Counted from the stretch's first letter, positions 17,052-27,500 are shown. The stretch: DNA of 64,000 nt from Geothrix fuzhouensis (GCF_024609325.1 NZ_JANHMQ010000001.1:744001-808000); one strand, 5' to 3'. Notes: generated from the letters alone by a model not told the origin. A program made the numbers and translations.

Positions 17052-19028
17052 CTAGAGGACGATCTTGAAGGCGAGCGCATCCTCCCGGAAGGCCTTGTAG
17101 AGGTTCCGGTCCTTCTTCCACGCCTGGACGCCGGCTTCCCTTTGGTCGAACCCAAAGTCCGCATCCTTCCACCGATGCTGGAACAGGAGGGTCAACTTCG
17201 AGCTGCTCCCCGCAGGTTCCGACACGGCCTCCACGGAGAAGGTACTGAACGCAGTCTCTACGGTCCGCTTCGGCACCACAGGCTGGGCGCGTTCGGGCAC
17301 CTTCAGCCGGGCGCGCAGGATCCGCTCCCCGAAGGTCCGCGCCTGGACTGGAAATCGCCTTGGGACACCGGATTTCTGGATCACGGTCCGAGGCCAGGGG
17401 AAGCCCCAGCCCACCAGTTCCCGCTCCGCCCCGTTGGCTCGGTACCCCTGGGGATGCTCCACCCGGACCGTCACCCGGAAGGCCTTGGCCAGCTCGAGGG
17501 GGTCGCCCAGTTCCGTCACCACCAAGGTCCCCGTGGGAGGGATGTCCAACAAATCCTGTACGAGGCGATCGTGAACCCCCTTGGCCCCCCGCGCCCTCAC
17601 CACGGCGCGGAGCCCCCAAGCGGACCCAGTCTCGTCGATCTGCAGCGTGGCCACCAGTCGTCCGTCCAGCCTCGCCTCTCCATCCAAATCCAGCTCCAGC
17701 CGGTTGGGCTGAATCGCCGCATCGGGAACCCGCACCCACTGGGCACACGTATCCAGGCAGATCATCACGTTGCGCCCGCGATGCGCCGCACCGAGGCGGC
17801 CGAGTGGAACGAGCGGATCCGTCGGATCCACGAGGAGGAATCGGCCCACAGGTGTTTCCACCTCAGCCGGGAAGCCCAGGCTCCGTTTGAGCTTGAGGGC
17901 GGTGATCACGTGGTTGAACTCAGGGAAAGGCGCATCGGAGGAATCGACCTCGGGATTGGAGATGGAAGCCAACGCCGGAAATCCCCTATAGCCCAAGGAG
18001 GAGGCTTCCGACAGCAGGAAGCAGCTCAGGTCCTTGCAGTCGCCGTACTTTTTCCGCCCCACTTCGTCGGAGGCTTCGGGGAGCCACCCGCGCTCCGGGG
18101 TGAGGTAGATCTGCTTGTAGGTGAGGGATTTTCCCATCCAGGACCAGAGAGCCTCCAACCCCGCAGCCCCAGACCAGCCCTTGGCGGCGGTCACCGCGGG
18201 CCTGCGCTTCGCCTGGTAGTTCCCGGCGGTCCAGACGGCCAGTTCGTTCCAGCTCCCCCACATGCGGGATAGCGGAAGGTCCGGATCCTGGAACCGCACC
18301 CGCACGGAGGGAAGGATTTCTCCGAGATCCGGATGACCCTCTTCATCTTTCGGTAGGGCCGGCAGGTTCGAGAGGGCCAGGCGCGCACCCGGCGTTTCCT
18401 CCACGGTGCTGATCCAGGGCGTGAAATGGCGTTTCTCTATGGAGATCGTGACGGCCTTGAGGTCCGTGAACCAGCCCTCCTTCTTGGCAACTTCCAGTTC
18501 CCAGTGTCGAATGGGGCTCGATTCCAGAATCCCCTCTCCGGCCACCGGTCCAAGGGGACTTTCGATCGTCTCCAGGGATTCGAAGGCGATGAGGCTGCCC
18601 GGAACCACCCGGTCGAGAGAGGCGCCCGTGAGGCTCTCGGTGCTGAATTCCGGACTCCCCGCATCGTTGATGGTGACGACCTCGTCCTGGTCCAGCTTGA
18701 CCATCTCCCCGTCCGGGCGGAGGTTCCATCCTTTAAGCTTCTTCACGCGGCTGGCCTTCCCCCCCAAGCCCCGGAGTGCAAAAGTCCTCTGCTCCCGCCC
18801 CCGTTCCGTGAGGACTTTCACCAGGCGGAACCTGCGTTGGCGAATCTCCCCGCCGCCGGTATAGGCGATCTCCGTACGGTCCTGAAGCACCCAGGCATCA
18901 GCCTGTTCAGGTGCCGGCTCCGCCTGGGCGGACCGGGCCACGGTGGCGGCCCAATCCGGAAGCTTCCGGTAGGGATCCTGGGCGAAGAGCGTCAAGGAAA
19001 GGAACAGGAGCAGAGCGGTGCGGACCAT
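17052..19028 (-). CDS. Secreted DUF3857/transglutaminase-like protein
   Basis: 658 residues with a signal peptide ([17 protein letters not shown]). The N-terminal half matches the DUF3857 pattern (ILRKV-like [12 protein letters not shown], then [17 protein letters not shown]). The central transglutaminase-like core has a plausible triad: Cys331 in [11 protein letters not shown], His373 in FNHVI and Asp401 or Asp404 in VDPTD. The C-terminus is beta-rich (DUF2569/3858-like, not certain). Such proteins are common exported proteins of unclear substrate in Bacteroidetes and Acidobacteria. It directly follows a longer paralogue-like gene, with no gap between that gene's stop and this start. Confidence 0.8.
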   Translation of the reverse strand: MVRTALLLFLSLTLFAQDPYRKLPDWAATVARSAQAEPAPEQADAWVLQDRTEIAYTGGGEIRQRRFRLVKVLTERGREQRTFALRGLGGKASRVKKLKGWNLRPDGEMVKLDQDEVVTINDAGSPEFSTESLTGASLDRVVPGSLIAFESLETIESPLGPVAGEGILESSPIRHWELEVAKKEGWFTDLKAVTISIEKRHFTPWISTVEETPGARLALSNLPALPKDEEGHPDLGEILPSVRVRFQDPDLPLSRMWGSWNELAVWTAGNYQAKRRPAVTAAKGWSGAAGLEALWSWMGKSLTYKQIYLTPERGWLPEASDEVGRKKYGDCKDLSCFLLSEASSLGYRGFPALASISNPEVDSSDAPFPEFNHVITALKLKRSLGFPAEVETPVGRFLLVDPTDPLVPLGRLGAAHRGRNVMICLDTCAQWVRVPDAAIQPNRLELDLDGEARLDGRLVATLQIDETGSAWGLRAVVRARGAKGVHDRLVQDLLDIPPTGTLVVTELGDPLELAKAFRVTVRVEHPQGYRANGAERELVGWGFPWPRTVIQKSGVPRRFPVQARTFGERILRARLKVPERAQPVVPKRTVETAFSTFSVEAVSEPAGSSSKLTLLFQHRWKDADFGFDQREAGVQAWKKDRNLYKAFREDALAFKIVL

Positions 19029-21008
19029 TCAGCCCTCCCTCGCCAGCACGACCTGGCGGGTGCAGGCATCCTGGATCCAGCTGAGGTAGTCCCTGAAGGC
19101 ACTCCAAGCGCCGTTGCCCTCGTGGAGGGTGGCGACTTCGACACTGAACCGGACCGTGACCTTCCGGGTTTGGGGATCATAAGCCGTCGACCACGACACC
19201 GAGCCGAACTGGTTGCGCTGCTTCAACTCGGTATGAGGATCGAAGCGGTACCCTTTCGGCACCACGAAGCTGCTCACCGCGGTCTGGGTGGCCAGGTAGG
19301 GGAGGATGATCGGCATCGACCTGGGAACATCCATTTTGTCGGGAACCCACAGCGGCCAGTTCATACCCGGAAAGGGCACGACTTCCCGACGCCGTCCGCT
19401 TTCCCGCTCCAGGCTCCCCTCAACCTCCCAGGACACTGGCTTGGCGGCGTTCGTGGCATCAAGCACCGTCGCCTTCGAAATGCTCAGGTTCTTCCCCAGC
19501 TTCTCGAATTTCTCCCGCAGCATCCGGGACTGGTTCGCGGCATCCTGCGGAAGGTACTGGTAGCGTTCCGCGTACTCCGGATAACCCCCGAATTGGGCCT
19601 GGACCGAGAAGACGTCGGCATCCTCGCCGAGGCGGAGGTCATAGGTGTAGGACCGGGTGTTCCTGCCGAGCTTGGTGGCCGGCAGGCTGTTTAGGGCGGG
19701 CTTCCACGTCTTTCCATTCGGTGTGGCATACACCAGCATGGGGACGCCTTCATAGTCCGGGTGGACCACCCCCGGCGCCGCATAGCGGTTTGTGGCATCG
19801 ATCCACAGATCCGCCTCACCCAGTTCCTCGATGCCGAGGATGTCGTGGTTGAACTGCCAGGCGTTGAGGTGGCCGTAGTTGAAGAGCGCCTGCTCCCGGT
19901 CCACGAGCTTGCCGATCTTCGGCTGGATGCCCGCCTTCTTCAGCAGGTGGTAATACATCAACCGCATGCCCGAGTTGCTCGCCAGCCCGGAGGCGGCAGC
20001 CTTGTCCAGACGCTTGTACTCGTAATCTCCCCAGAAGTCTTTCGGGAGGGATGCCTTCTCGGTCGCGGTCGGCGACGAGACGTTCTTAATCCGGGCCTGA
20101 AGGCGGGTGAGCAGTTCCCTGGCCCTGGCCTGCGGCTGCTCGGGAAGGCCCGTGGTCAGTTCCGCGGCCAGCCGCTTGAAGGCGCCGCCGGTGTCGACGG
20201 AAACCTCATAATCCGCCCTGTAGATCCGCTCGAAGGCCTCCGACCAATAGCCATCGTTGCCCTCGTGGGTGGCCCGGATCAGGTCATCGGGCTGCCAGTA
20301 AGCCACCAGCCGGGGAAACCCGTTGGTCGGGGCCAGGGCGTAGGGAGTGGACTCCATGGCCGGCAGGTTGTGATAGGTCAGGACGCGGAATCCGTTGCGC
20401 TCGGAATCTTCAGCCCGGCCCATCCGCCCGGTCAGGAAGAAAGCGAACGGGAAATTCTTGGCCACTTCGACTGACGAGATGCGCGTGGGGTAGGGGTTTC
20501 CGAGGGTCCAGACCCCATACAGGCCGTTCGTGAAGCGTTTGGGCAGAGCCCTCCGATACCCGTCACACACCTCCCTCCACTGGATCTCCACCACACAATC
20601 CGAAGTGACGCCAGGAGCCACCAGGTGGACTTTGGCAAAATTTCGTCCTCCCGTCTCCGCTTGCCGTTCCGCGAAATCCTTCCGGCCATCGAAAACGACC
20701 TCCCGACCGTCGGGGTACACCGTGCGTCCCTTGATCCCGAGCGTGTTCTTCGGCAAGTCCGAGATGGCAGCGGCGGCCCTTCCCTCCTCGGAGAAGATGC
20801 GAACCCGGTACACCGTCTGGATTTCCCCCATCTGGAACCGGAGGCGCTCCTCCAGGACCACGGCGCCTTTGGCACCCTCCTTGATCGCCCAGACCTCCGC
20901 CGGGATGGGCGGCCAATCAGATCCTGCCCAGGCCTGGAAGGCAAGGCATACCCCGACACAAAAATGAAGCCATCTCAAATTTGATCTCCGTAGTGACAAT
21001 TTCGGCAT
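19029..21008 (-). CDS. Secreted DUF3857/transglutaminase-fold protein lacking the catalytic Cys
   Basis: 659 residues with a signal peptide (about 1-28, LRWLHFCVGVCLAFQAWAG). It has the same layout as the neighbour at 17052-19028: a DUF3857-like N-terminal half and a transglutaminase-like core. His388 (FNHDI) and Asp404 (WIDATN) are kept, but where the neighbour has GDCKD this protein has GLASNSG (341-347), so no nucleophilic Cys is present. It may be a binding or scaffolding pseudoenzyme. Stop and start of the two genes abut (19029/19028), so they form one transcript. The start is divergent from the coaE-tldD gene, leaving an 88-base shared promoter region. Confidence 0.75.
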   Translation of the reverse strand: MPKLSLRRSNLRWLHFCVGVCLAFQAWAGSDWPPIPAEVWAIKEGAKGAVVLEERLRFQMGEIQTVYRVRIFSEEGRAAAAISDLPKNTLGIKGRTVYPDGREVVFDGRKDFAERQAETGGRNFAKVHLVAPGVTSDCVVEIQWREVCDGYRRALPKRFTNGLYGVWTLGNPYPTRISSVEVAKNFPFAFFLTGRMGRAEDSERNGFRVLTYHNLPAMESTPYALAPTNGFPRLVAYWQPDDLIRATHEGNDGYWSEAFERIYRADYEVSVDTGGAFKRLAAELTTGLPEQPQARARELLTRLQARIKNVSSPTATEKASLPKDFWGDYEYKRLDKAAASGLASNSGMRLMYYHLLKKAGIQPKIGKLVDREQALFNYGHLNAWQFNHDILGIEELGEADLWIDATNRYAAPGVVHPDYEGVPMLVYATPNGKTWKPALNSLPATKLGRNTRSYTYDLRLGEDADVFSVQAQFGGYPEYAERYQYLPQDAANQSRMLREKFEKLGKNLSISKATVLDATNAAKPVSWEVEGSLERESGRRREVVPFPGMNWPLWVPDKMDVPRSMPIILPYLATQTAVSSFVVPKGYRFDPHTELKQRNQFGSVSWSTAYDPQTRKVTVRFSVEVATLHEGNGAWSAFRDYLSWIQDACTRQVVLAREG

Positions 21009-21096
21009 GCTGACAGAGGGAGTCGGACGCCATCAAGAGACTCTGGTCACGGTTCTCTGGTTTTCTCATCATCAACGGACTTTGGATCATCCGCCC

Positions 21097-23190
21097 ATGC
21101 CCCCCCTTCCGCCCACAACCTTCCCCATCCTCGGTCTCACCGGCGGCATCGCCGCGGGGAAGAGTTTCGTGGCGAAGCGGATGGTGGAGCGAGGCTGGGC
21201 CTTGATCGATGCCGATGCCCTGGCTCGGGAGGCCGTGCAGCCCGGCGGCGAAGGCCTGGCGGCCCTGGTCGCCGCCTTTGGTCCCAGCTGCCTCCAGCCG
21301 GATGGCACCCTGGACCGGGCCTGGATGGCCACCCATGTGTTCGCGGATGATGGAGCGCGGGCCTGCCTGAACGCCATTCTCCATCCCCTCATCGAAGCCC
21401 TCCTGGTGGGACGCCTCGAAGCGCTCCCTCTTGGCACCCGCGGCGCCGTGCTGGATGCGGCGCTGTGGGTGGAGCGGGGCCGGGCCCACCACTTCGACGC
21501 CTTCTGGACGGTGGACGCGCCGGAGGACTTGCGCTTGGCGCGCCTCATGGCCCGGGACGCCCTGTCCCGGGAGGCCGCCCTGACCCGGCTGCGGGCCCAG
21601 GCCTCCGCTCCCGAGCGCGCCCTCCATGCGGACCTGGTGATCCCCAACGACGGCAGGGATCTGACGGCGATCCTCGCGGGAGCCGAGGCCTCGCTTCTGT
21701 CAAACTGGAAGGTCCGCCGCGCGCGGACCTGGAGAGCGCCGATGCCCGCACCTTTCACCGCTGATCAGCTCCGCGAGATCCTGACCGCCCTCCTCAACCG
21801 GGGTGGCGACTACGGGGAGATCTTCGTGGAACGCCGGCGGGCCCATGCCCTGGGCATGGACGATGGCCGCATGGAGGACGTGCTCGCCTCCGAAACCTTC
21901 GGGGCCAGCCTCCGGCTCATGGATGGCGAGACCACCCGCTTCGCGGATCTCATCGCCCCTGGCTTCGACGAGTTGCTCGAGGCTGCCCACACCCTGGCTG
22001 CGCCGGGTACCGGCGGACAGGCCGACATCCCCGCCCTGTCACTGATGGTCCACCCCACCCCCAGCCCCGTGGAGCGCGATCCCGGTCACGTGCCCCTGGA
22101 TGAGAAGGTGGCTCTGGTGCGTCGTGCCGAGGCCCTGGCGCGGTCGCATGCGGAAACCCTTCGCCCCGGCGCGCTCAAGCAAGTTTCAGCGGGCTACGGC
22201 GACAACACCCAGCGAGTCTGGATCGCCGCTGCCGAGTGCATGGATGGCACCTGGTCCGGCCGCCTCACCGAAGATCACCGCACCCAGGTCGTGCTTCGCG
22301 TGAATGCCACGGCCGGGGACGGCCAGCAGCTCCAGTCTGGCTATCAGGCCCTGGGCGAGACCCGCGGTTTCGAGCTGTTCACGGACGAGGCGGTGACCCA
22401 CACCGTGCATGAGGCCGTCCGGCTGGCCATGCAGGCCCTGGATGCCCAACCTGCCCCGGCCGGCACCTTCCCCGTGGTGCTCAGCAGCAGTGCCGGCGGC
22501 ACCATGATCCATGAGGCCTGCGGGCACGGATTGGAAGCGGATTTGGCCTTGGCTGGCATGAGCGCCTTCGCGGGCAAGCTGGGCCAGAAGGTGGCCGCCG
22601 AAGGGGTGACGATCATCGACGATGGCACCCTGCCCCACAAGCGCGGCAGCCAGGCCATCGACGACGAAGGCAACCCGGTCAGCCGCGTGGTCCTCATCGA
22701 GAACGGCGTGCTGAAGGCTTACCTGCAGTCCCGCAAGACGTCGCGGAAGATGGCCACGGAGCCCACGGGCAACGGCCGCCGGGAGAGCTACCGCCACCTG
22801 CCCATCCCCCGCATGCGCAACACCTTCCTGGCCGCCGGGAGCGAGGCGCCCGAGGCCATCCTCCGGGATCTGGACCGCGGCCTGCTGGTGAAGCACATGG
22901 GCGGCGGCCAGGTGGACACGGTCACAGGGAACTTCGTGTTCCAGGTGACCGAAGGCTACTGGGTGGAGAACGGCGAGGCCAAGTATCCCGTGAAGAACGC
23001 CACCCTCAGCGGCTGTGGCCCCGACGTCCTGAAAGGCCTCACCCGCATCGGCTCCGACCTGCACCACTTCGACATCGGCACCTGCGGCAAGGACGGCCAG
23101 GGCGTGCCCGTCAGCGATGCCTTGCCCACCATTCTCTGCCCCGCCCTCGTCGTGGGCGGAACCGCCGAACCCTTGCCGAGCGTGATTTGA
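21097..23190 (+). CDS. Dephospho-CoA kinase / TldD metallopeptidase fusion
   Basis: One uninterrupted frame of 697 residues. Residues 1-200 are a complete CoaE: P-loop [11 protein letters not shown], the [12 protein letters not shown] motif and [10 protein letters not shown] near the end. Residues 216-697 are a complete TldD: the zinc motif HEACGH (HExxxH), [10 protein letters not shown] and a final [19 protein letters not shown]. CoaE makes coenzyme A; TldD, with TldE, is a periplasm-free metalloprotease that processes modified peptides. No stop separates the two parts. An internal ATG at 21742 with a well-placed GGAG could also yield stand-alone TldD. The start at 21097 was chosen because an upstream in-frame ATG overlaps the divergent gene. 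Confidence 0.85.
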   Translation: MPPLPPTTFPILGLTGGIAAGKSFVAKRMVERGWALIDADALAREAVQPGGEGLAALVAAFGPSCLQPDGTLDRAWMATHVFADDGARACLNAILHPLIEALLVGRLEALPLGTRGAVLDAALWVERGRAHHFDAFWTVDAPEDLRLARLMARDALSREAALTRLRAQASAPERALHADLVIPNDGRDLTAILAGAEASLLSNWKVRRARTWRAPMPAPFTADQLREILTALLNRGGDYGEIFVERRRAHALGMDDGRMEDVLASETFGASLRLMDGETTRFADLIAPGFDELLEAAHTLAAPGTGGQADIPALSLMVHPTPSPVERDPGHVPLDEKVALVRRAEALARSHAETLRPGALKQVSAGYGDNTQRVWIAAAECMDGTWSGRLTEDHRTQVVLRVNATAGDGQQLQSGYQALGETRGFELFTDEAVTHTVHEAVRLAMQALDAQPAPAGTFPVVLSSSAGGTMIHEACGHGLEADLALAGMSAFAGKLGQKVAAEGVTIIDDGTLPHKRGSQAIDDEGNPVSRVVLIENGVLKAYLQSRKTSRKMATEPTGNGRRESYRHLPIPRMRNTFLAAGSEAPEAILRDLDRGLLVKHMGGGQVDTVTGNFVFQVTEGYWVENGEAKYPVKNATLSGCGPDVLKGLTRIGSDLHHFDIGTCGKDGQGVPVSDALPTILCPALVVGGTAEPLPSVI
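21731..21744 (+). promoter_or_regulatory. Internal ribosome-binding site and start for TldD
   Basis: GGAG at 21731-21734 stands seven bases before an in-frame ATG (21742) exactly where the TldD homology begins ([10 protein letters not shown]). This would allow a 482-residue TldD to be made separately from the CoaE-TldD fusion. It may be the residue of two genes whose separating stop was lost, or a working dual-start arrangement. Confidence 0.45.
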
Positions 23191-23705
23191 CCTCCGTGCG
23201 CCTGCAGGTGGTGCAGGCCGACATCACCACCCTCGCCGTAGATGCCATCGTCAACGCGGCGAACAGTAGCCTCTTGGGCGGCGGCGGCGTGGATGGCGCC
23301 ATCCACCGCGCAGCCGGGCCCGGCCTGCTGGAGGAATGCAAAGGCCTGGGCGGCTGCCCCACCGGGCAGGCGAAGGTGACCGGTGGCCACCGTCTGCCGG
23401 CCCGCTTCGTGATCCATGCCGTGGGCCCGGTCTGGCGCGGTGGGCAGCAGGGTGAAGACGAACTCCTGACCTCCTGCTACCGGGAGAGCCTGCGCCTGGC
23501 CGAGGCCCACCATTGCCAGAGCGTCGCTTTCCCGGCCATCAGTACCGGCATCTATGGCTTCCCCCAGGACCGCGCCGCAGGCATCGCCTTCGCAGCCTGC
23601 CGAGGCTGGCTGGCGACCCACGACCTCCCCCGGACGATCACCCTTGTGGCATTCGATGCCCGCGCCCTGTTGATCCTGCAGTCCGCCCTAGAGAAAGATT
23701 CCTGA
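23187..23705 (+). CDS. Macrodomain ADP-ribose hydrolase (YmdB/MacroD-like)
   Basis: About 170 residues. The macrodomain signatures are [51 protein letters not shown] and [12 protein letters not shown]; the Asn, Asp and Gly-rich loops bind ADP-ribose. It closely follows the plan of E. coli YmdB and of O-acetyl-ADP-ribose deacetylases. Start: a TTG at 23187 overlaps the tldD stop (TTGA), while a GTG at 23196 would give MRLQVVQAD, closer to the family N-terminus; either is possible. It lies between tldD and tldE on the same strand, with one base to the tldE ATG, so the three are co-transcribed. Confidence 0.9.
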   Translation: MTSVRLQVVQADITTLAVDAIVNAANSSLLGGGGVDGAIHRAAGPGLLEECKGLGGCPTGQAKVTGGHRLPARFVIHAVGPVWRGGQQGEDELLTSCYRESLRLAEAHHCQSVAFPAISTGIYGFPQDRAAGIAFAACRGWLATHDLPRTITLVAFDARALLILQSALEKDS

Positions 23706-23706
23706 C

Positions 23707-25095
23707 ATGACCGAAGCCTTCCGCATCTTCCTGCCTGAATCCCTCGAAGCCCGCCTCCAGGACGGCATCCAGCACGCCTTGAAGCTGGGTGCGGAAGGCG
23801 CCGAGGCCTTCGTTTCCGTGTCCCGTAGCCGCAAGGCCAAAGTACAGAATGGCGCGCTGGAGGACCTCACCACCAGCAAGCGCGGTGGCCTGGGCGTGCG
23901 CGTGATCCGCGCCGGCGGCAAGGGGTTCCGTACGGGCCTGGCCACCACCACCGATCTCGCCGCGGCGGATTTCCAGGGCCTCTTTGCCCAGGCCTGGGAA
24001 CTGAGCGCCCTCGGCGATGAGGATCCCTGGCTCCGACAGGCGAACCCCGCTGGTGCCGATGATCTGCCCAGCCGCTTCGATCCCTCCGTGGATGCCATCA
24101 CGCCGGAACAGCGCATCGCCTGGGCCCAGGAACTGGAGGCTGAGGCCCGGAAGGCCTCTTCGAAAGTGGCCGCCGTGCGGGAATCCGCCTGGAGCGACAG
24201 CACCGGCGCCAGCCTGCTGCTCACCCAAAAGGGCGTGCGCGCGCCGGATGCCTGGTCCAGTTGCTCCGCCGCCATCGAACTGGCGGTGGCCGACGGCGAG
24301 GAGCGACAGGCCGCCTGGCACTGGGATGTCTCCCGGCGACCTGGCCTGAACCTCGCCGCCATCGGCGCGGAAGCGGCCCTCAAGGGTGAGCGAAAGCTGA
24401 ATCCCCAGCGCCTGCCCGCGGGCAAGTATTCGGTGGTGCTCCATCCGGAAGTGGCGGTGGATCTGCTCGGCATCGTGGCCAGCATGCTGGACGCCGAATC
24501 GGTGCTCAAGCAGCGCAGCCTCTTCGCCGGCAAGCTGGGCCAGGCCGTCGCCTCACCTCTGCTCACCCTCGTGGATGACGGCCGCCTGCCCGAAGCACCG
24601 GGCCGCCCCGCCCTCGGCACAGAGCCCTGGGATGCCGAGGGCCTGCCCACGCGGCGCAACGTGCTGCTGGAAGGCGGTGTGCTGAAGACCTATCTCCATA
24701 CCCTCAAGACTGCGGCCGAGATGGGCATGGCCCCCACTGCGAGCGCCGGGCGGGGTTTCGGCAGCCAGCCCGGTGCCACGACCTTCAACCTGTTCCCCCT
24801 GCCCGGAGACACGGCGCCCGACGCCCTCTACCGCATGGCGGGGAATGGCGTGCTCATCACGGAAATCATGGGCCTCCACACGGTGGATCCGGTAAGTGGC
24901 GACCTCAGCGTGGGCGCCAGCGGCATCCGCATCCGTGACGGCGTCCTGGCCGAACCCGTCGACAAGCTCACCTTCGCCGGCAACCTCCGCGACTTCCTCA
25001 CCCGCATCGCCGCTCTGGGCAGCGATCTCCGCTGGTATGGCAGCAGTGCCGGCCTGAGCATCCTGCTGGAGGACATCGCGCTGGGAGGCGCCTGA
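23707..25095 (+). CDS. TldE/PmbA-family peptidase subunit
   Basis: 462 residues. The PmbA/TldE fold is seen in KVQNGALEDLTTSKRGGLGVRVI, SVVLHPEVAVDLLGIVASML, LVDDGRLPEAPGRPALGTEPWDAEG and GVLITEIMGLHTVDPVSGDLSVGASGIRI. It lacks an HExxxH motif, as expected for the non-catalytic partner of TldD. TldD/TldE heterodimers degrade or mature peptides such as microcin B17 precursor and CcdA in E. coli. Here the pair is encoded together, separated only by the macrodomain gene. The stop overlaps the methyltransferase ATG by one base. Confidence 0.9.
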   Translation: MTEAFRIFLPESLEARLQDGIQHALKLGAEGAEAFVSVSRSRKAKVQNGALEDLTTSKRGGLGVRVIRAGGKGFRTGLATTTDLAAADFQGLFAQAWELSALGDEDPWLRQANPAGADDLPSRFDPSVDAITPEQRIAWAQELEAEARKASSKVAAVRESAWSDSTGASLLLTQKGVRAPDAWSSCSAAIELAVADGEERQAAWHWDVSRRPGLNLAAIGAEAALKGERKLNPQRLPAGKYSVVLHPEVAVDLLGIVASMLDAESVLKQRSLFAGKLGQAVASPLLTLVDDGRLPEAPGRPALGTEPWDAEGLPTRRNVLLEGGVLKTYLHTLKTAAEMGMAPTASAGRGFGSQPGATTFNLFPLPGDTAPDALYRMAGNGVLITEIMGLHTVDPVSGDLSVGASGIRIRDGVLAEPVDKLTFAGNLRDFLTRIAALGSDLRWYGSSAGLSILLEDIALGGA

Positions 25096-25715
25096 TGGGA
25101 CGCGAATTTTGGGATGAGCGCTATGGCGAAGCCGAGCTGACCTACGGTTCCGAACCCAACGATTTCCTGCGGGCCATGGCGCCGCGGATCCCCCCAGGCC
25201 CCGTCTTGGGACTGGGCGAGGGCCAGGGGCGGAATGCCGTCCATCTCGCCACCCTGGGCCACGCGGTCACGGCCGTCGACCTGTCCCCGGTGGGCCTTGC
25301 GCGGGCCCAGGAACTGGCCGCCAGCCGCGGCGTGACCCTCACCACCGTCGTCGCCGATCTCGCGGAGTTCGATCTCGCAGCCACAGCCTGGAGCGGCATC
25401 ATCTCCATCTTCTGCCACCTGCCTTCGGCCCTCCGCCGGGCCCTCTATCCACGCTGCGCCTCGGCCCTGGCTCCCGGGGGTGTCCTGATCCTGGAAGCCT
25501 ACACCCCCAGCCAGCTGGAGTACGGCACCGGGGGCCCGAAGGAGATGGACCTGCTGAGCACTCTGGCGGAACTCAAGGACCTCCTGCCCGGACTGAAGCT
25601 GGAGATCGGCCGTGAGGTGGTGCGCGAGATCCGCGAAGGCGCCCATCATCATGGCCTCGGCGCCGTGGTCCAGGTGGTGGCCCGCAAGCCCTCTGGGTCG
25701 ACCTCGCTTCCTTGA
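25095..25715 (+). CDS. Class I SAM-dependent methyltransferase (TehB-like)
   Basis: 206 residues. It starts GREFWDERYGEAELTYGSEPNDFL, followed by the SAM-binding glycine-rich motif VLGLGEGQGRNAVHLATLGH and the acidic loop AVDLSPVGLARAQELA, as in tellurite-resistance-type methyltransferases. The substrate is not evident. It overlaps tldE by one base (TGATG) and so belongs to the same transcript. The C-terminal REIREGAHHHGLGAVVQVVARK matches the usual last beta-hairpin of this group. Specific function remains open; thiopurine- or tellurite-type activity would be guesswork. Confidence 0.85.
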   Translation: MGREFWDERYGEAELTYGSEPNDFLRAMAPRIPPGPVLGLGEGQGRNAVHLATLGHAVTAVDLSPVGLARAQELAASRGVTLTTVVADLAEFDLAATAWSGIISIFCHLPSALRRALYPRCASALAPGGVLILEAYTPSQLEYGTGGPKEMDLLSTLAELKDLLPGLKLEIGREVVREIREGAHHHGLGAVVQVVARKPSGSTSLP

Positions 25716-25748
25716 TCTGCAATCCTGGAATGTTCCCTAGGACCTTCC

Positions 25749-27449
25749 ATGAGCCTTGAATCCGCCCACGCTTACCTCGCCTTCCCCCATTTGGAGCCCG
25801 AGCTCCGGGCGGAGCTGGAACCTCTGCTGAAGGCCGCCGAGGCCGGCGATGCCAGGGCCTCAGCCGAACTGGAGGACCGGTTCTCCGAGCCTCTGGCCTT
25901 CGGCACCGGCGGTTTGCGTGGCTTCATGGCCGCGGGCCTGCGCCGGATGAACCTTCCCAACATCCGCCGGGTGTCCCTGGCCCTGGCCGCCGTCGCCAGT
26001 CAGAGGGCTCCCGGGAAGATGGTCGCCGTCGTGGGCTTTGACACCCGCCTCAACTCCCAGGCCTTCGGGAAGGCCTGCGCCGAGGTGTTGGCCGCTGCGG
26101 GTTACCAGGTGTTCCTCGGCGAGCGCCCCCTGCCCACCCCTTTCCTCTGCTTCGCCATGAAGCGTCTGGGCGCCGGCTGCGGTGCCATCGTCACCGCCAG
26201 CCACAACCCGAAGGAATACAACGGCTTCAAGGCTTACAACGATCTTGGCGGCCAAGTGGTCGAGCCCTGGGACGCGGAAGTGGAGTCCCACATGGCGGGC
26301 CTGCCCCTGGTGCCCGAACCACCCATCGTGCCAGCGGGCCGCATCCAGCCCATTCCCGCGGAAGTGGAAGAGGCCTACCTCGCCATGGGCCTGGGCTTGC
26401 TCCAACGACCCAAGGCCTTCGAGGCCGCCCGCATCCTCTACACCCCGTTCCATGGCACCGGCGTGGCCCTCATTCCCACACTTTTCGAACGAGCGGGTAT
26501 CCCCATCACCGTCAGCCCCAGCCAGGGGATCCAGGACGGCACCTTCCCCACGGCCCCGCGCCCCAACCCCGAGGAACTGGAGGCCTACGCCGCGCCCCTG
26601 AGGGAGGCCGAGGCCATGGGCGCCGAGGTCATCCTTGCCAATGATCCGGACGCCGATCGCATCGGTGTGGTGGCCCGACGCAACGCCACCTGGGAACTCA
26701 TGTCCGGCAATGACCTGGCCGGCCTGACCCTGGACTACCTCTGTACCCAGAAGGGCCGCAAGGGCGCGGTGGTCAGCACGGTGGTCACCTCCGATTTCAT
26801 GGCTGAGGTGGCTCGGCACCACGGCCTGCCTGTCGTATGGACCCTTACGGGCTTCAAGAACATCGCGGTGTGCATGGACCGTCTCGAAGCCCTGGGTGAG
26901 CCCTATGCCTTCGGCGCCGAGGAGAGCTACGGCATGCTGCTGCCACCCGATCTGCGGGACAAGGACGGCGTCACCGCCGCTCTGGTCGTCGCCGAGATGG
27001 CGGGGCACTACAAGGCCATGGGGCAGGACCTTTTCGAAGCAGTGGACTCCCTCATGGCCAAGGTCGGCACCTTCCGCAATCGCCTGGTGAACCTGGAGGA
27101 TCCGAAGCCCGGTGGCGCCAAGCGTTTCGCCGAGGCCATGGGCCGCATCCGCGATGCGGGGCTCGCCACCCTGGGCGGCGAGAGGGTGGTCAGCTGGGAG
27201 GACTTCCAGACCGGCCTCTGGCATGGCGGCGATCGAAGTGAACCCATCCTCGATCGGCCCGACAACCGCCCGATCGCCCTGCCCATCTCCCGCAGCAACG
27301 TCCTGAAGTTCCGCCTGGAGAGTGGTGCTTTCGCCGCCTTCCGCCCCAGCGGCACCGAGCCCAAGCTGAAGGTCTACCTCCAGGGCCGCGGCGAGGAAGC
27401 CCAGCTGGATCTCATGGAGGCCGAAGCCCGTTCACTTCTTGGCCTGTAG
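25749..27449 (+). CDS. Alpha-phosphoglucomutase / phosphomannomutase family enzyme
   Basis: 566 residues, the length of the PgcA-type alpha-D-phosphohexomutases. All four family sites are visible: TASHNPKEYNGFKAYND with the phosphoserine near residue 151, the metal loop NDPDADRIG, the sugar-binding GAEESYGM and the phosphate-binding RPSGTEPKLKVYL at the C-terminus. It interconverts glucose-1-phosphate and glucose-6-phosphate, linking glycolysis and polysaccharide synthesis. It is separated by only 33 bases from the methyltransferase gene. Transcription ends at the strong hairpin just downstream. Confidence 0.93.
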   Translation: MSLESAHAYLAFPHLEPELRAELEPLLKAAEAGDARASAELEDRFSEPLAFGTGGLRGFMAAGLRRMNLPNIRRVSLALAAVASQRAPGKMVAVVGFDTRLNSQAFGKACAEVLAAAGYQVFLGERPLPTPFLCFAMKRLGAGCGAIVTASHNPKEYNGFKAYNDLGGQVVEPWDAEVESHMAGLPLVPEPPIVPAGRIQPIPAEVEEAYLAMGLGLLQRPKAFEAARILYTPFHGTGVALIPTLFERAGIPITVSPSQGIQDGTFPTAPRPNPEELEAYAAPLREAEAMGAEVILANDPDADRIGVVARRNATWELMSGNDLAGLTLDYLCTQKGRKGAVVSTVVTSDFMAEVARHHGLPVVWTLTGFKNIAVCMDRLEALGEPYAFGAEESYGMLLPPDLRDKDGVTAALVVAEMAGHYKAMGQDLFEAVDSLMAKVGTFRNRLVNLEDPKPGGAKRFAEAMGRIRDAGLATLGGERVVSWEDFQTGLWHGGDRSEPILDRPDNRPIALPISRSNVLKFRLESGAFAAFRPSGTEPKLKVYLQGRGEEAQLDLMEAEARSLLGL

Positions 27450-27452
27450 GCA

Positions 27453-27500
27453 ACTCCACAAAAAAGCGGCGCCGTTTTCGGCGCCGCTTTTTTGTGGAGT
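27453..27500. terminator. Bidirectional terminator between the phosphoglucomutase and the diheme cytochrome
   Basis: A perfect 22-bp stem with a TTTT loop (gcggcgccg core flanked by A6 and T6 tracts). The A/T tracts on the two sides let it act on both strands, ending the + strand phosphoglucomutase transcript and the - strand cytochrome transcript that converge here. Confidence 0.92.

Noticed and set aside
25860-27224. A 454-codon open frame on the - strand opposite the phosphoglucomutase
   Set aside because: Composition is Gly/His-rich without motifs, and the other strand holds a complete enzyme.
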